Positions 20,650-32,088 of a stretch of DNA of 64,000 nt are shown here, one piece after another. How positions within the stretch are numbered: the first letter of the stretch is position 1; every line of letters begins with the position of its first letter. The notes under the pieces were generated by a model, which saw only the letters and a list, made by a program, of their open reading frames with translations, was not told the origin of the DNA and searched no databases. Origin of the DNA: Osmia lignaria lignaria (lineage: Eukaryota > Arthropoda > Insecta > Hymenoptera > Megachilidae); assembly GCF_051020975.1 (NCBI RefSeq), contig NW_027478166.1, positions 11,347,501 to 11,411,500 of the forward strand. The letters run 5' to 3'. Position numbers and translations under genes: made by a program.

Positions 20650-21707
20650 TTTAAAGACTTGTTTGATTCGACTGAAGAATTTCGAGAGTATGATCGCTGT
20701 CTGAAATTTTGCGAATTCCTCCTACAACGTTTTTCATCGTGTCCTTGGGTATCACATCGCCAACAATATAGCTGCGAAGTATCATCCTTTTCACTGCGTT
20801 TTAAAACTGTAAACCGTTTTTCATCTTGATCTGTGCGTGGTGAATTTGAACGATAAGAAGGTGAATTCGATTGATTCCTGGATCGCACAGTCCATGCTGA
20901 TGTACGTGGTCGTCCTTCTCTCTCGTCTTCAGAGTTAGATGGTCTCCTCTGTCGATCTCTATATCGATCGTGTCGTGTTGGAGATTGAGGGTATGAAATT
21001 TCATTTCGACGTTCGTTGCTGTGGTGATCCCTGTTGTTCCAGCCTCCTGGTGATGTGTTTCGTGCCAAATCACGACGACTTCTTAATTTCCTGTCTACCT
21101 CTAGCACAGCGTCAAAAGCTTCCTCTAAGTTTTTAATGTCTCTATTTTGTGCTGATACCTTAAAAGAGATGCGGTCTGGTAATCCATCTAGGAAATTTTC
21201 TAAAATATCCATTTCCATTTGTTTAATATTTTCCTCTGAATGTCTAGGATATTTCTCTTTAATCGCTCCTCTTGTACAATAAACAAGATGGCTTGTTCTA
21301 TCGATGTAGTTTCTCAAACTTTCGTATTCCCTAATTTGAAGCCTGGCAATTTCTGTTTGAAATTGCGATAAGCTCTTTCCTGGTCCAAATCTTCTCTTCA
21401 AATGCTTGATCAACGCGGATACCGAAGTGAATTGATGTTCTAAAGTACTTCTTCGCGCCGGACCGGTGAGTTTAGTTAAAATAATTGTAAGGTATTCCCT
21501 TTCTGTTCCCTCAGGAATCAAGGTCAATCCATCTTCTACCAGTTGTGCAAAACGTGATAAAGGTGGATTCTCACCATCAAATGTTGGTATTGTTAACGCA
21601 ACATTTTGTATGCAGGATCTTTGTGTCAAAAGTGTCATAGAATTTGCGATCGAAACTGTTAAGTTCATAAGATCGGCTGAAGAAATATTGGCTTGTTCAT
21701 TCGCCAT
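20535..21707 (-). CDS. gag: Gag polyprotein
   Basis: A 390-residue structural protein that should form the particle and bind the genomic RNA. Residues 35-210 resemble the capsid-like region of Ty3/gypsy Gag (PTFDGENPPLSRF near 41, GPARR near 82, RRFGPG near 105), a match by pattern only. Residues 208-350 are strongly basic and rich in R, S and N. A single CCHC zinc knuckle has C315, C318, H323 and C328 in the exact C-x2-C-x4-H-x4-C spacing, so this is the nucleocapsid part. The start is the first ATG after the leader, with CAAC before it, a good insect initiation context. The last 39 codons overlap the pol frame, and the frameshift heptamer lies over codons 352-353. The frame is intact. Confidence 0.93.
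   Translation of the reverse strand: MANEQANISSADLMNLTVSIANSMTLLTQRSCIQNVALTIPTFDGENPPLSRFAQLVEDGLTLIPEGTEREYLTIILTKLTGPARRSTLEHQFTSVSALIKHLKRRFGPGKSLSQFQTEIARLQIREYESLRNYIDRTSHLVYCTRGAIKEKYPRHSEENIKQMEMDILENFLDGLPDRISFKVSAQNRDIKNLEEAFDAVLEVDRKLRSRRDLARNTSPGGWNNRDHHSNERRNEISYPQSPTRHDRYRDRQRRPSNSEDEREGRPRTSAWTVRSRNQSNSPSYRSNSPRTDQDEKRFTVLKRSEKDDTSQLYCWRCDTQGHDEKRCRRNSQNFRQRSYSRNSSVESNKSLNSENAQRKGEAVSDLQRPRQKIVRFTGESSSRKPQHQE
20594..20655 (-). promoter_or_regulatory. Programmed -1 ribosomal frameshift signal: TTTAAAC plus H-type pseudoknot
   Basis: The minus strand at 20655-20649 reads TTTAAAC, in register with the gag codons TTA and AAC, the canonical X XXY YYZ slippery arrangement. After an 8-nt spacer come four segments in the order needed for an H-type pseudoknot. 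Stem 1 is CGCTCA (20640-20635) with TGAGCG (20617-20612). Stem 2 is GGCGAGG (20627-20621) with CCTCGCC (20600-20594). The loops are 7, 3 and 11 nt. The pol frame is open from 20721, so a -1 shift here fuses Gag to Pol. All pairs are Watson-Crick. Confidence 0.85.
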
Positions 21708-21875
21708 GTTGAATGAATTTGTTGGTTAAAGAATGTAACTAGGAAAACTAGTATATACCTCTTGTTACCCGATTGACTAGGAAAACTAGTATACAATCGT
21801 TGTTCAACAAAGTAATAGCCATGTGTCAAATTCCACGAAAGTAATTATGCCAGTGAAAATGATCTATGTGACTGT
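21708..21875 (-). other. 5' leader between primer binding site and gag
   Basis: A 168-nt untranslated leader containing the two 18-bp hairpin repeats listed separately. It should hold packaging and perhaps splice-donor signals, but I could not identify a specific donor. Confidence 0.6.
21738..21793. repeat. Two 18-bp direct repeats in the 5' leader
   Basis: ACTAGGAAAACTAGTATA occurs at 21738-21755 and again at 21776-21793, 38 bp apart. Each copy can fold as ACTAG-GAAAA-CTAGT, a 5-bp stem with a 5-nt loop. They lie between the primer binding site and the gag start, the leader region where retroviruses keep packaging hairpins and where gypsy keeps its protein-bound insulator repeats. The role here is unknown. 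Confidence 0.75.
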
Positions 21876-21893
21876 ATCCCACCGCTGTCACCA
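21876..21893 (-). other. Primer binding site, tRNA-Leu-like
   Basis: Four nucleotides (GAAC) after the upstream LTR, the minus strand reads TGGTGACAGCGGTGGGAT. Its complement, ATCCCACCGCTGTCACCA, looks like a tRNA 3' end: half T-stem CCCAC, 7-nt acceptor strand CGCTGTC, discriminator A and CCA. The CCCAC T-stem and A discriminator resemble insect and animal tRNA-Leu. The isoacceptor is from memory and should be matched against the host's tRNA genes. Confidence 0.7.
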
Positions 21894-21897
21894 GTTC

Positions 21898-22638
21898 TGT
21901 TACGTGGCCGACGGCTTGGCAGCGCGCGTGGCTATCAGAGGCTTTCTGATTGGCGGCCGCGTAACTTATTTTATTATCAATACAACCCGAGCGGTAAGAT
22001 TGTATTGTGGTAGGAACTGTCACAAGGTTTCACTGGGTTTAAAGGAGAATGCTAATGTGGGTTTGACACAGCAATGTATATATTCTACAATCTTGGTCTA
22101 TTACAGATGTTGTTGTCGCGAATATAGGTGTATAATGTGATATATTACCTATTTCCACTATGCTCGGTGTTCACGCACTGGCAATGCGGGGGTGTTGTGT
22201 GTGGTTGATTGTAATGCCAAATAGAAACACGACTCGCGGATTCTATAAGGTGAATGTTGCTCGAAGGGGACTTCAACCCGATCTCACTAATAGTAACCAA
22301 CTCACTACCGTACACGACGTGCTCGACACGAGATGAACTCTGGTACTGCCCCCGATCGTTGGTACGAACGGGTTTATATACTAATTAAGAAGGGTGGTCT
22401 GGTTACTATTCGAGTGATCAGGCTGGGTCCACCTGCCTCTGCGACAGTTTAGAGTGGTTGCATCTGCTATTTGATTACGGCGGACCCATTGCTTTCCCAA
22501 GTGTTTGGTTCTGCTATCGGTGGGCCTTCTGTTTATTACGAGAGTAAATGGTCGGTTTGCCCGAGAGTTTTCCTTTCCAGATGTTTAAGCTTATTTGAAA
22601 GGAGACACGTTTGATAAAAACGGTCTGTCTACGTGACA
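21898..22638 (-). repeat. 5' LTR of the element (upstream in element sense)
   Basis: A 741-bp repeat identical to 12303-13043 except at 22012 (A here, G at 12417). On the minus strand it begins TGTCACGT and ends ACGTAACA, an imperfect 8-bp inverted terminal repeat. It holds the presumed promoter: TATATAAA at 22373-22380 and GCAGTA with its A at 22347, 33 nt downstream of the first T of the TATA box. The primer binding site follows immediately after it. Confidence 0.95.
22373..22380 (-). promoter_or_regulatory. LTR TATA box with initiator about 33 nt downstream
   Basis: The minus strand reads TATATAAA. GCAGTA lies downstream with its A at 22347, a 33-nt spacing typical of TATA-initiator promoters. 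This would set the start of R and of the genomic RNA. The same sequence occurs in the other LTR at 12778-12785 and 12752. Confidence 0.6.
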
Positions 22639-22642
22639 GAGA
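22639..22642. other. Target site duplication, right copy (GAGA, one mismatch)
   Basis: GAGA follows the LTR and is followed by TGAATCTGC, which continues the interrupted monomer exactly. It differs from the left copy GAGC at the last base, best explained by a point mutation after insertion, because the phase of the satellite is unbroken. Confidence 0.65.
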
Positions 22643-24682
22643 TGAATCTGCAAATATCTCGGAAACGAAGCGAGCTATGGCAAAATGATAAGAGACGTTT
22701 TTTGTAGAGAATTATGTTTCCTACAATTTATGTTCTATGATATTTTTTGATCAGAAGCGTAGTTTTCGAGATATATCGAGATATTTAAAAGTTCCGAAGC
22801 CGCACCAACATAATAGAGATACAGAAACACCGTGGCCCCTTTCTTTGAGATAACTCTGCACGATTGCGAGCTGGAAATGCCACTTCCAGTTTAGCTGTGC
22901 AGAAGAAGAACAACAAGAAGAAGAAATATCTCGAAATATGTCCATCAGGACCCTTCCCTTGAGATAAATCTGCAAATATCTCGGAAACGAAGCGAGCTAT
23001 GGCAAAATGTTAAGAGACCTTTTTTGTAGAGAATAATGTTTCCTATAATTTACGTTCTATGACATTTTTTGATCAGAAGCGTAGTTTTCGAGATATATCG
23101 AGATATTTAAAAGTTCCGAAGCCGCACCAACATAATAGAGACACAGAAACACCGTGGCCCCTTTCTTTGAGATAACTCTGCACTATTGCGACCTGCAAAT
23201 GCCACTTCCAGCTCAGCTGTGCAGAAGAAGAACAACAAGAAGAAGAAATATCTCGAAATATGTCCGACAGGCCCCTTCCCTTGAGATAAATCTGCAAATA
23301 TCTCGGAAACGAAGCGAGCTATGGCGAAATGTTAAGAGACCTTTTTTGTAGAGAATTAAGTTTCCTACTTTTTATCTTCTATGATATTTTTTGATCAGAT
23401 GCGTAGTTCTCGAGATATATCAAGATATTTAAAAGTTCCGAAGCCGCACCAACATAATAGAGATACAGAAACACCGTGGCCCCTTTCTTTGAGATAACTC
23501 TGCACTATTGCGCGCTGCAAATGCCACTTCCAGCTTAGCTGTGCAGAAGAAGAACAACAAGAAGAAGAAATATCTCGAAATATGTCCGTCAGGCCCCTTC
23601 CCTTGAGATAAATCTGCAAATATCTCGGAAACGAAGCGAGCTATGGCAAAATGTTGAGAGACCTTTTTTGTAGAGAATTAAGTTTCCTACTTTTTATGTT
23701 GTATGATATTTTTTGATCAGAGGCGTAGTTCTCGAGATATATCAAGATATTTAAAAGTTCCGAAGCCGCACCAACATAATAGAGATACAGAAACACCGTG
23801 GCCCCTTTCTTTGAGATAACTCTGCACTATTGCGAGCTGCAAATGCCACTTCCAGCTTAGCTGTGCAGAGGAAGAACAACAAGAAGAAGAAATATCTCGA
23901 AATATGTCCGTCAGGCCAGTTCCTTTGAGCTGAATCTGCAAATATCTCGGAAACGAAGCGAGCTATGGCAAAATGTTAAGAGACGTTTTTTGTAGAGAAT
24001 TATGTTTCCTACAATTTATGTTCTATGATATTTTTTGATCAGAAGCGTAGTTTTCGAGATATATCGAGATATTTAAAAGTTCCGAAGCCGCACCAACATA
24101 ATAGAGATACAGAAACACCGTGGCCCCTTTCTTTGAGATAACTCTGCACTATTGCGACCTGCAAATGCCACTTCCAGCTCAGCTGTGCAGAAGAAGAACA
24201 ACAAGAAGAAGAAATATCTCGAAATATGTCCGTCAGGCCCCTTCCCTTGAGATAAATCTGCAAATATCTCGGAAACGAAGCGAGCTATGGCAAAATGTTA
24301 AGAGACCTTTTTTGTAGGGAATTAAGTTTCCTACTTTTTATGTTCTATGATATTTTTTGATCAGATGCGTAGTTCTCGAGATATATCAAGATATTTAAAA
24401 GTTCCGAAGCCGCACCAACATAATAGAGATACAGAAACACCGTGGCCCCTTTCTTTGAGATAACTCTGCACTATTGCGAGCTGCAAATGCCACTTCCAGC
24501 TTAGCTGTGCAGAGGAAGAACAACAAGAAGAAGAAGTATCTCGAAATATGTCCGTCAGGCCCGTTCCTTTGAGCTGAATCTGCAAATATCTCGGAAACGA
24601 AGCGAGCTATGGCAAAATGTTAAGAGACGTTTTTTGTAGAGAATTATGTTTCCTACAATTTATGTTCTATGATATTTTTTGA

Positions 24683-27600
24683 TCAGAAGCGTAGTTTTCG
24701 AGATATATCGAGATATTTAAAAGTTCCGGAGCCGCACCAACATAATAGAGATACAGAAACACCGTGGCCCCTTTCTTTGAGATAACTCTGCACTAGTGCG
24801 AGCCGCAAATGCCACTTCCAGCTTAGCTGTGCAGAAGAACAACAACAAGAAGAAGAAATATCTCGAAATATGTCCGACAGGCCCCTTCCCTTGAGATAAA
24901 TCTGCAAATATCTCGGAAACGAAGCGAGCTATGGCGAAATGTTAAGAGACCTTTTTTGTAGAGAATTAAGTTTCCTACTTTTTATCTTCTATGATATTTT
25001 TTGATCAGATGCGTAGTTCTCGAGATATATCAAGATATTTAAAAGTTCCGAAGCCGCACCAACATAATAGAGATACAGAAACACCGTGGCCCCTTTCTTT
25101 GAGATAACTCTGCACTATTGCGACCTGCAAATGCCACTTCCAGCTCAGCTGTGCAGAAGAAGAACAACAAGAAGAAGAAATATCTCGAAATATGTCCGAC
25201 AGGCCCCTTCCCTTGAGATAAATCTGCAAATATCTCGGAAACGAAGCGAGCTATGGCGAAATGTTAAGAGACCTTTTTTGTAGAGAATTAAGTTTCCTAC
25301 TTTTTATCTTCTATGATATTTTTTGATCAGATGCGTAGTTCTCGAGATATATCAAGATATTTAAAAGTTCCGAAGCCGCACCAACATAATAGAGATACAG
25401 AAACACCGTGGCCCCTTTCTTTGAGATAACTCTGCACTATTGCGCGCTGCAAATGCCACTTCCAGCTTAGCTGTGCAGAAGAAGAACAACAAGAAGAAGA
25501 AATATCTCGAAATATGTCCGTCAGGCCCCTTCCCTTGAGATAAATCTGCAAATATCTCGGAAACGAAGCGAGCTATGGCAGAATGTTAAGAGACCTTTTT
25601 TGTAGAGAATTAAGTTTCCTACTTTTTATGTTCTATGATATTTTTCGATCAGAGGCGTAGTTCTCGAGATATATCAAGATATTTAAAAGTTCCGAAGCCG
25701 CACCAACATAATAGAGATACAGAAACACCGTGGCCCCTTTCTTTGAGATAACTCTGCACGATTGCGAGCTGGAAATGCCACTTCCAGTTTAGCTGTGCAG
25801 AAGAAGAACAACAAGAAGAAGAAATATCTCGAAATATGTCCATCAGGACCCTTCCCTTGAGATAAATCTGCAAATATCTCGGAAACGAAGCGAGCTATGG
25901 CAATATGTTAAGAGACCTTTTTTGTAGAAAATAATGTTTCCTACAATTTACGTTCTATGATATTTTTTGATCAGAAGCGTAGTTTTCGAGATATATCGAA
26001 ATATTTAAAAGTTCCGAAGCCGCACCAACATAATAGAGATACAGAAACACCGTGGCCCCTTTCTTTGAGATAACTCTGCACTATTGCGAGCTGCAAATGC
26101 CACTTCCAGCTTAGCTGTGCAGAAGAAGAACAACAAGAAGAAGAAATATCTCGAAATATGTCCGTCAGGCCCCTTCCCTTGAGATAAATCTGCAAATATC
26201 TCGGAAACGAAGCGAGCTATGGCAAAATGTTTAGAGACCTTTCTTGTAGAGAATTAAGTTTCCTACTTTTTATGTAGTATGATATTTTTTGATCAGATGC
26301 GTAGTTCTCGAGATATATCAAGATGTTTAAAAGTTCCGAAGTCGCACCAACATAATAGAGATACAGAAACACCGTGGCCCCTTTCTTTGAGATAACTCTG
26401 TACGATTGCGAGCTGGAAATGCCACTTCCAGTTTAGCTGTGCAGAAGAAGAACAACAAGAAGAAGAAATATCTCGAAATATGTCCATCAGGACCCTTCCC
26501 TTGAGATAAATCTGCAAATATCTCGGAAACGAAGCGAGCTATGGCAAAATGTTGAGAGACCTTTTCTGTAGAGAATAATGTTTCCTACAATTTACGTTCT
26601 ATGACATTTTTTGATCAGAAGCGTAGTTTTCGAGATATATCGAGATATTTAAAAGTTCCGAAGCCGCACCAACATAATAGAGATACAGAAACACCGTGGC
26701 CCCTTTCTTTGAGATAACTCTGCACTATTGCGCGCTGCAAATGCCACTTCCAGCTTAGCTGTGCAGAAGAAGAACAACAAGAAGAAGAAATATCTCGAAA
26801 TATGTCCGTCAGGCCCCTTCCCTTGAGATAAATCTGCAAATATCTCGGAAACGAAGCGAGCTATGGCAAAATGTTGGGAGACCTTTTTTGTAGAGAATTA
26901 AGTTTCCTACTTTTTATGTTCTATGATATTTTTTGATCAGAGGCGTAGTTCTCGAGATATATCAAGATATTTAAAAGTTCCGAAGCCGCACCAACATAAT
27001 AGAGATACAGAAACACCGTGGCCCCTTTCTTTGAGATAACTCTGCACTATTGCGAGCTGCAAATGCCACTTCCAGCTTAGCTGTGCAGAGGAAGAACAAC
27101 AAGAAGAAGAAGTATCTCGAAATATGTCCGTCAGGCCCGTTCCTTTGAGCTGAATCTGCAAATATCTCGGAAACGAAGCGAGCTATGGCAAAATGTTAAG
27201 AGACGTTTTTTGTAGAGAATTATGTTTCCTACAATTTATGTTCTATGATATTTTTTGATCAGAAGCGTAGTTTTCGAGATATATCGAGATATTTAAAAGT
27301 TCCGGAGCCGCACCAACATAATAGAGATACAGAAACACCGTGGCCCCTTTCTTTGAGATAACTCTGCACTATTGCGCGCTGCAAATGCCACTTCCAGCTT
27401 AGCTGTGCAGAAGAAGAACAACAAGAAGAAGAAATATCTCGAAATATGTCCGTCAGGCCCCTTCCCTTGAGATAAATCTGCAAATATCTCGGAAACGAAG
27501 CGAGCTATGGCAAAATGTTGGGAGACCTTTTTTGTAGAGAATTAAGTTTCCTACTTTTTATGTTCTATGATATTTTTTGATCAGAGGCGTAGTTCTCGAG

Positions 27601-30600
27601 ATATATCAAGATATTTAAAAGTTCCGAAGCCGCACCAACATAATAGAGATACAGAAACACCGTGGCCCCTTTCTTTGAGATAACTCTGCACTATTGCGAG
27701 CTGCAAATGCCACTTCCAGCTTAGCTGTGCAGAGGAAGAACAACAAGAAGAAGAAGTATCTCGAAATATGTCCGTCAGGCCCGTTCCTTTGAGCTGAATC
27801 TGCAAATATCTCGGAAACGAAGCGAGCTATGGCAAAATGTTAAGAGACGTTTTTTGTAGAGAATTATGTTTCCTACAATTTATGTTCTATGATATTTTTT
27901 GATCAGAAGCGTAGTTTTCGAGATATATCGAGATATTTAAAAGTTCCGGAGCCGCACCAACATAATAGAGATACAGAAACACCGTGGCCCCTTTCTTTGA
28001 GATAACTCTGCACTAGTGCGAGCCGCAAATGCCACTTCCAGCTTAGCTGTGCAGAAGAACAACAACAAGAAGAAGAAATATCTCGAAATATGTCCGACAG
28101 GCCCCTTCCCTTGAGATAAATCTGCAAATATCTCGGAAACGAAGCGAGCTATGGCGAAATGTTAAGAGACCTTTTTTGTAGAGAATTAAGTTTCCTACTT
28201 TTTATCTTCTATGATATTTTTTGATCAGATGCGTAGTTCTCGAGATATATCAAGATATTTAAAAGTTCCGAAGCCGCACCAACATAATAGAGATACAGAA
28301 ACACCGTGGCCCCTTTCTTTGAGATAACTCTGCACTATTGCGACCTGCAAATGCCACTTCCAGCTCAGCTGTGCAGAAGAAGAACAACAAGAAGAAGAAA
28401 TATCTCGAAATATGTCCGACAGGCCCCTTCCCTTGAGATAAATCTGCAAATATCTCGGAAACGAAGCGAGCTATGGCGAAATGTTAAGAGACCTTTTTTG
28501 TAGAGAATTAAGTTTCCTACTTTTTATCTTCTATGATATTTTTTGATCAGATGCGTAGTTCTCGAGATATATCAAGATATTTAAAAGTTCCGAAGCCGCA
28601 CCAACATAATAGAGATACAGAAACACCGTGGCCCCTTTCTTTGAGATAACTCTGCACTATTGCGCGCTGCAAATGCCACTTCCAGCTTAGCTGTGCAGAA
28701 GAAGAACAACAAGAAGAAGAAATAACTCGAAATATGTCCGTCAGGCCCCTTCCCTTGAGATAAATCTGCAAATATCTCGGAAACGAAGCGAGCTATGGCA
28801 GAATGTTAAGAGACCTTTTTTGTAGAGAATTAAGTTTCCTACTTTTTATGTTCTATGATATTTTTCGATCAGAGGCGTAGTTCTCGAGATATATCAAGAT
28901 ATTTAAAAGTTCCGAAGCCGCACCAACATAATAGAGATACAGAAACACCGTGGCCCCTTTCTTTGAGATAACTCTGCACGATTGCGAGCTGGAAATGCCA
29001 CTTCCAGTTTAGCTGTGCAGAAGAAGAACAACAAGAAGAAGAAATATCTCGAAATATGTCCATCAGGACCCTTCCCTTGAGATAAATCTGCAAATATCTC
29101 GGAAACGAAGCGAGCTATGGCAAAATGTTAAGAGACCTTTTTTGTAGAAAATAATGTTTCCTACAATTTACGTTCTATGATATTTTTTGATCAGAAGCGT
29201 AGTTTTTGAGATATATCGAAATATTTAAAAGTTCCGAAGCCGCACCAACATAATAGAGATACAGAAACACCGTGGCCCCTTTCTTTGAGATAACTCTGCA
29301 CTATTGCGAGCTGCAAATGCCACTTCCAGCTTAGCTGTGCAGAAGAAGAACAACAAGAAGAAGAAATATCTCGAAATATGTCCGTCAGGCCCCTTCCCTT
29401 GAGATAAATCTGCAAATATCTCGGAAACGAAGCGAGCTATGGCAAAATGTTTAGAGACCTTTCTTGTAGAGAATTAAGTTTCCTACTTTTTATGTAGTAT
29501 GATATTTTTTGATCAGATGCGTAGTTCTCGAGATATATCAAGATGTTTAAAAGTTCCGAAGTCGCACCAACATAATAGAGATACAGAAACACCGTGGCCC
29601 CTTTCTTTGAGATAACTCTGCACGATTGCGAGCTGGAAATGCCACTTCCAGTTTAGCTGTGCAGAAGAAGAACAACAAGAAGAAGAAATATCTCGAAATA
29701 CGTCCATCAGGACCCTTCCCTTGAGATAAATCTGCAAATATCTCGGAAACGAAGCGAGCTATGGCAAAATGTTGAGAGACCTTTTCTGTAGAGAATAATG
29801 TTTCCTACAATTTACGTTCTATGACATTTTTTGATCAGAAGCGTAGTTTTCGAGATATATCGAGATATTTAAAAGTTCCGAAGCCGCACCAACATAATAG
29901 AGATACAGAAACACCGTGGCCCCTTTCTTTGAGATAACTCTGCACTATTGCGCGCTGCAAATGCCACTTCCAGCTTAGCTGTGCAGAAGAAGAACAACAA
30001 GAAGAAGAAATATCTCGAAATATGTCCGTCAGGCCCCTTCCCTTGAGATAAATCTGCAAATATCTCGGAAACGAAGCGAGCTATGGCAAAATGTTGGGAG
30101 ACCTTTTTTGTAGAGAATTAAGTTTCCTACTTTTTATGTTCTATGATATTTTTTGATCAGAGGCGTAGTTCTCGAGATATATCAAGATATTTAAAAGTTC
30201 CGAAGCCGCACCAACATAATAGAGATACAGAAACACCGTGGCCCCTTTCTTTGAGATAACTCTGCACTATTGCGAGCTGCAAATGCCACTTCCAGCTTAG
30301 CTGTGCAGAGGAAGAACAACAAGAAGAAGAAGTATCTCGAAATATGTCCGTCAGGCCCGTTCCTTTGAGCTGAATCTGCAAATATCTCGGAAACGAAGCG
30401 AGCTATGGCAAAATGTTAAGAGACGTTTTTTGTAGAGAATTATGTTTCCTACAATTTATGTTCTATGATATTTTTTGATCAGAAGCGTAGTTTTCGAGAT
30501 ATATCGAGATATTTAAAAGTTCCGGAGCCGCACCAACATAATAGAGATACAGAAACACCGTGGCCCCTTTCTTTGAGATAACTCTGCACTAGTGCGAGCC

Positions 30601-32088
30601 GCAAATGCCACTTCCAGCTTAGCTGTGCAGAAGAACAACAACAAGAAGAAGAAATATCTCGAAATATGTCCGACAGGCCCCTTCCCTTGAGATAAATCTG
30701 CAAATATCTCGGAAACGAAGCGAGCTATGGCGAAATGTTAAGAGACCTTTTTTGTAGAGAATTAAGTTTCCTACTTTTTATCTTCTATGATATTTTTTGA
30801 TCAGATGCGTAGTTCTCGAGATATATCAAGATATTTAAAAGTTCCGAAGCCGCACCAACATAATAGAGATACAGAAACACCGTGGCCCCTTTCTTTGAGA
30901 TAACTCTGCACTATTGCGACCTGCAAATGCCACTTCCAGCTCAGCTGTGCAGAAGAAGAACAACAAGAAGAAGAAATATCTCGAAATATGTCCGACAGGC
31001 CCCTTCCCTTGAGATAAATCTGCAAATATCTCGGAAACGAAGCCAGCTATGGCGAAATGTTAAGAGACCTTTTTTGTAGAGAATTAAGTTTCCTACTTTT
31101 TATCTTCTATGATATTTTTTGATCAGATGCGTAGTTCTCGAGATATATCAAGATATTTAAAAGTTCCGAAGCCGCACCAACATAATAGAGATACAGAAAC
31201 ACCGTGGCCCCTTTCTTTGAGATAACTCTGCACTATTGCGCGCTGCAAATGCCACTTCCAGCTTAGCTGTGCAGAAGAAGAACAACAAGAAGAAGAAATA
31301 TCTCGAAATATGTCCGTCAGGCCCCTTCCCTTGAGATAAATCTGCAAATATCTCGGAAACGAAGCGAGCTATGGCAGAATGTTAAGAGACCTTTTTTGTA
31401 GAGAATTAAGTTTCCTACTTTTTATGTTCTATGATATTTTTCGATCAGAGGCGTAGTTCTCGAGATATATCAAGATATTTAAAAGTTCCGAAGCCGCACC
31501 AACATAATAGAGATACAGAAACACCGTGGCCCCTTTCTTTGAGATAACTCTGCACGATTGCGAGCTGGAAATGCCACTTCCAGTTTAGCTGTGCAGAAGA
31601 AGAACAACAAGAAGAAGAAATATCTCGAAATATGTCCATCAGGACCCTTCCCTTGAGATAAATCTGCAAATATCTCGGAAACGAAGCGAGCTATGGCAAA
31701 ATGTTAAGAGACCTTTTTTGTAGAAAATAATGTTTCCTACAATTTACGTTCTATGATATTTTTTGATCAGAAGCGTAGTTTTCGAGATATATCGAAATAT
31801 TTAAAAGTTCCGAAGCCGCACCAACATAATAGAGATACAGAAACACCGTGGCCCCTTTCTTTGAGATAACTCTGCACTATTGCGACCTGCAAATGCCACT
31901 TCCAGCTCAGCTGTGCAGAAGAAGAACAACAAGAAGAAGAAATATCTCGAAATATGTCCGTCAGGCCCCTTCCCTTGAGATAAATCTGCAAATATCTCGG
32001 AAACGAAGCGAGCTATGGCAAAATGTTAAGAGACCTTTTTTGTAGAGAATTAAGTTTCCTACTTTTTATGTTCTATGATATTTTTTGA
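24683..32088. repeat. HOR block A: 8-monomer unit, 2576 bp
   Basis: Diagnostic variants recur in order. AGAACAACAACAAGAAG occurs near 24834, 28054 and 30630. TTTTTCGATCAGAGGC occurs near 25642, 28862 and 31438. GTAGTATGATATTTT occurs near 26274 and 29494, each followed by AAGTCGCACC. Copy 1 is 24683-27258; a two-monomer segment is then repeated (27259-27902); copy 2 is 27903-30478; copy 3 starts at 30479 and loses the pattern after about 32088. Phase is arbitrary. Confidence 0.85.

Larger units (their letters stand above)
12303..22638 (-). mobile_element. Complete Ty3/gypsy-type LTR retrotransposon with env (errantivirus-like endogenous retrovirus)
   Basis: A 10,336-bp element on the minus strand bounded by two 741-bp direct repeats (12303-13043 and 21898-22638) that start TGT and end ACA. 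In element order it carries LTR, primer binding site, leader, gag, pro-pol, env, a Tudor-domain ORF, a cysteine-rich ORF, polypurine tract and LTR. Pol order is protease, reverse transcriptase, RNase H, integrase, the Ty3/gypsy arrangement. The envelope places it with errantivirus-like elements. It interrupts one satellite monomer: the satellite phase on both sides is exact (the same landmark lies 1610 bp = 5 monomers to the left and 1288 bp = 4 monomers to the right). LTRs differ at one base, and gag, pol and env are open throughout, so the copy is young. I cannot assign a family name. Confidence 0.96.

Noticed and set aside
20801..21073. A 90-codon minus-strand frame within gag
   Set aside because: An out-of-frame shadow of the arginine/serine-rich part of gag, with H/D-rich composition produced by frame shift.
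21876..21893. A tRNA gene fragment next to the LTR
   Set aside because: Only the 3' 18 nt resemble a tRNA, including a CCA that is not genomically encoded in animal tRNA genes. It is a primer binding site.
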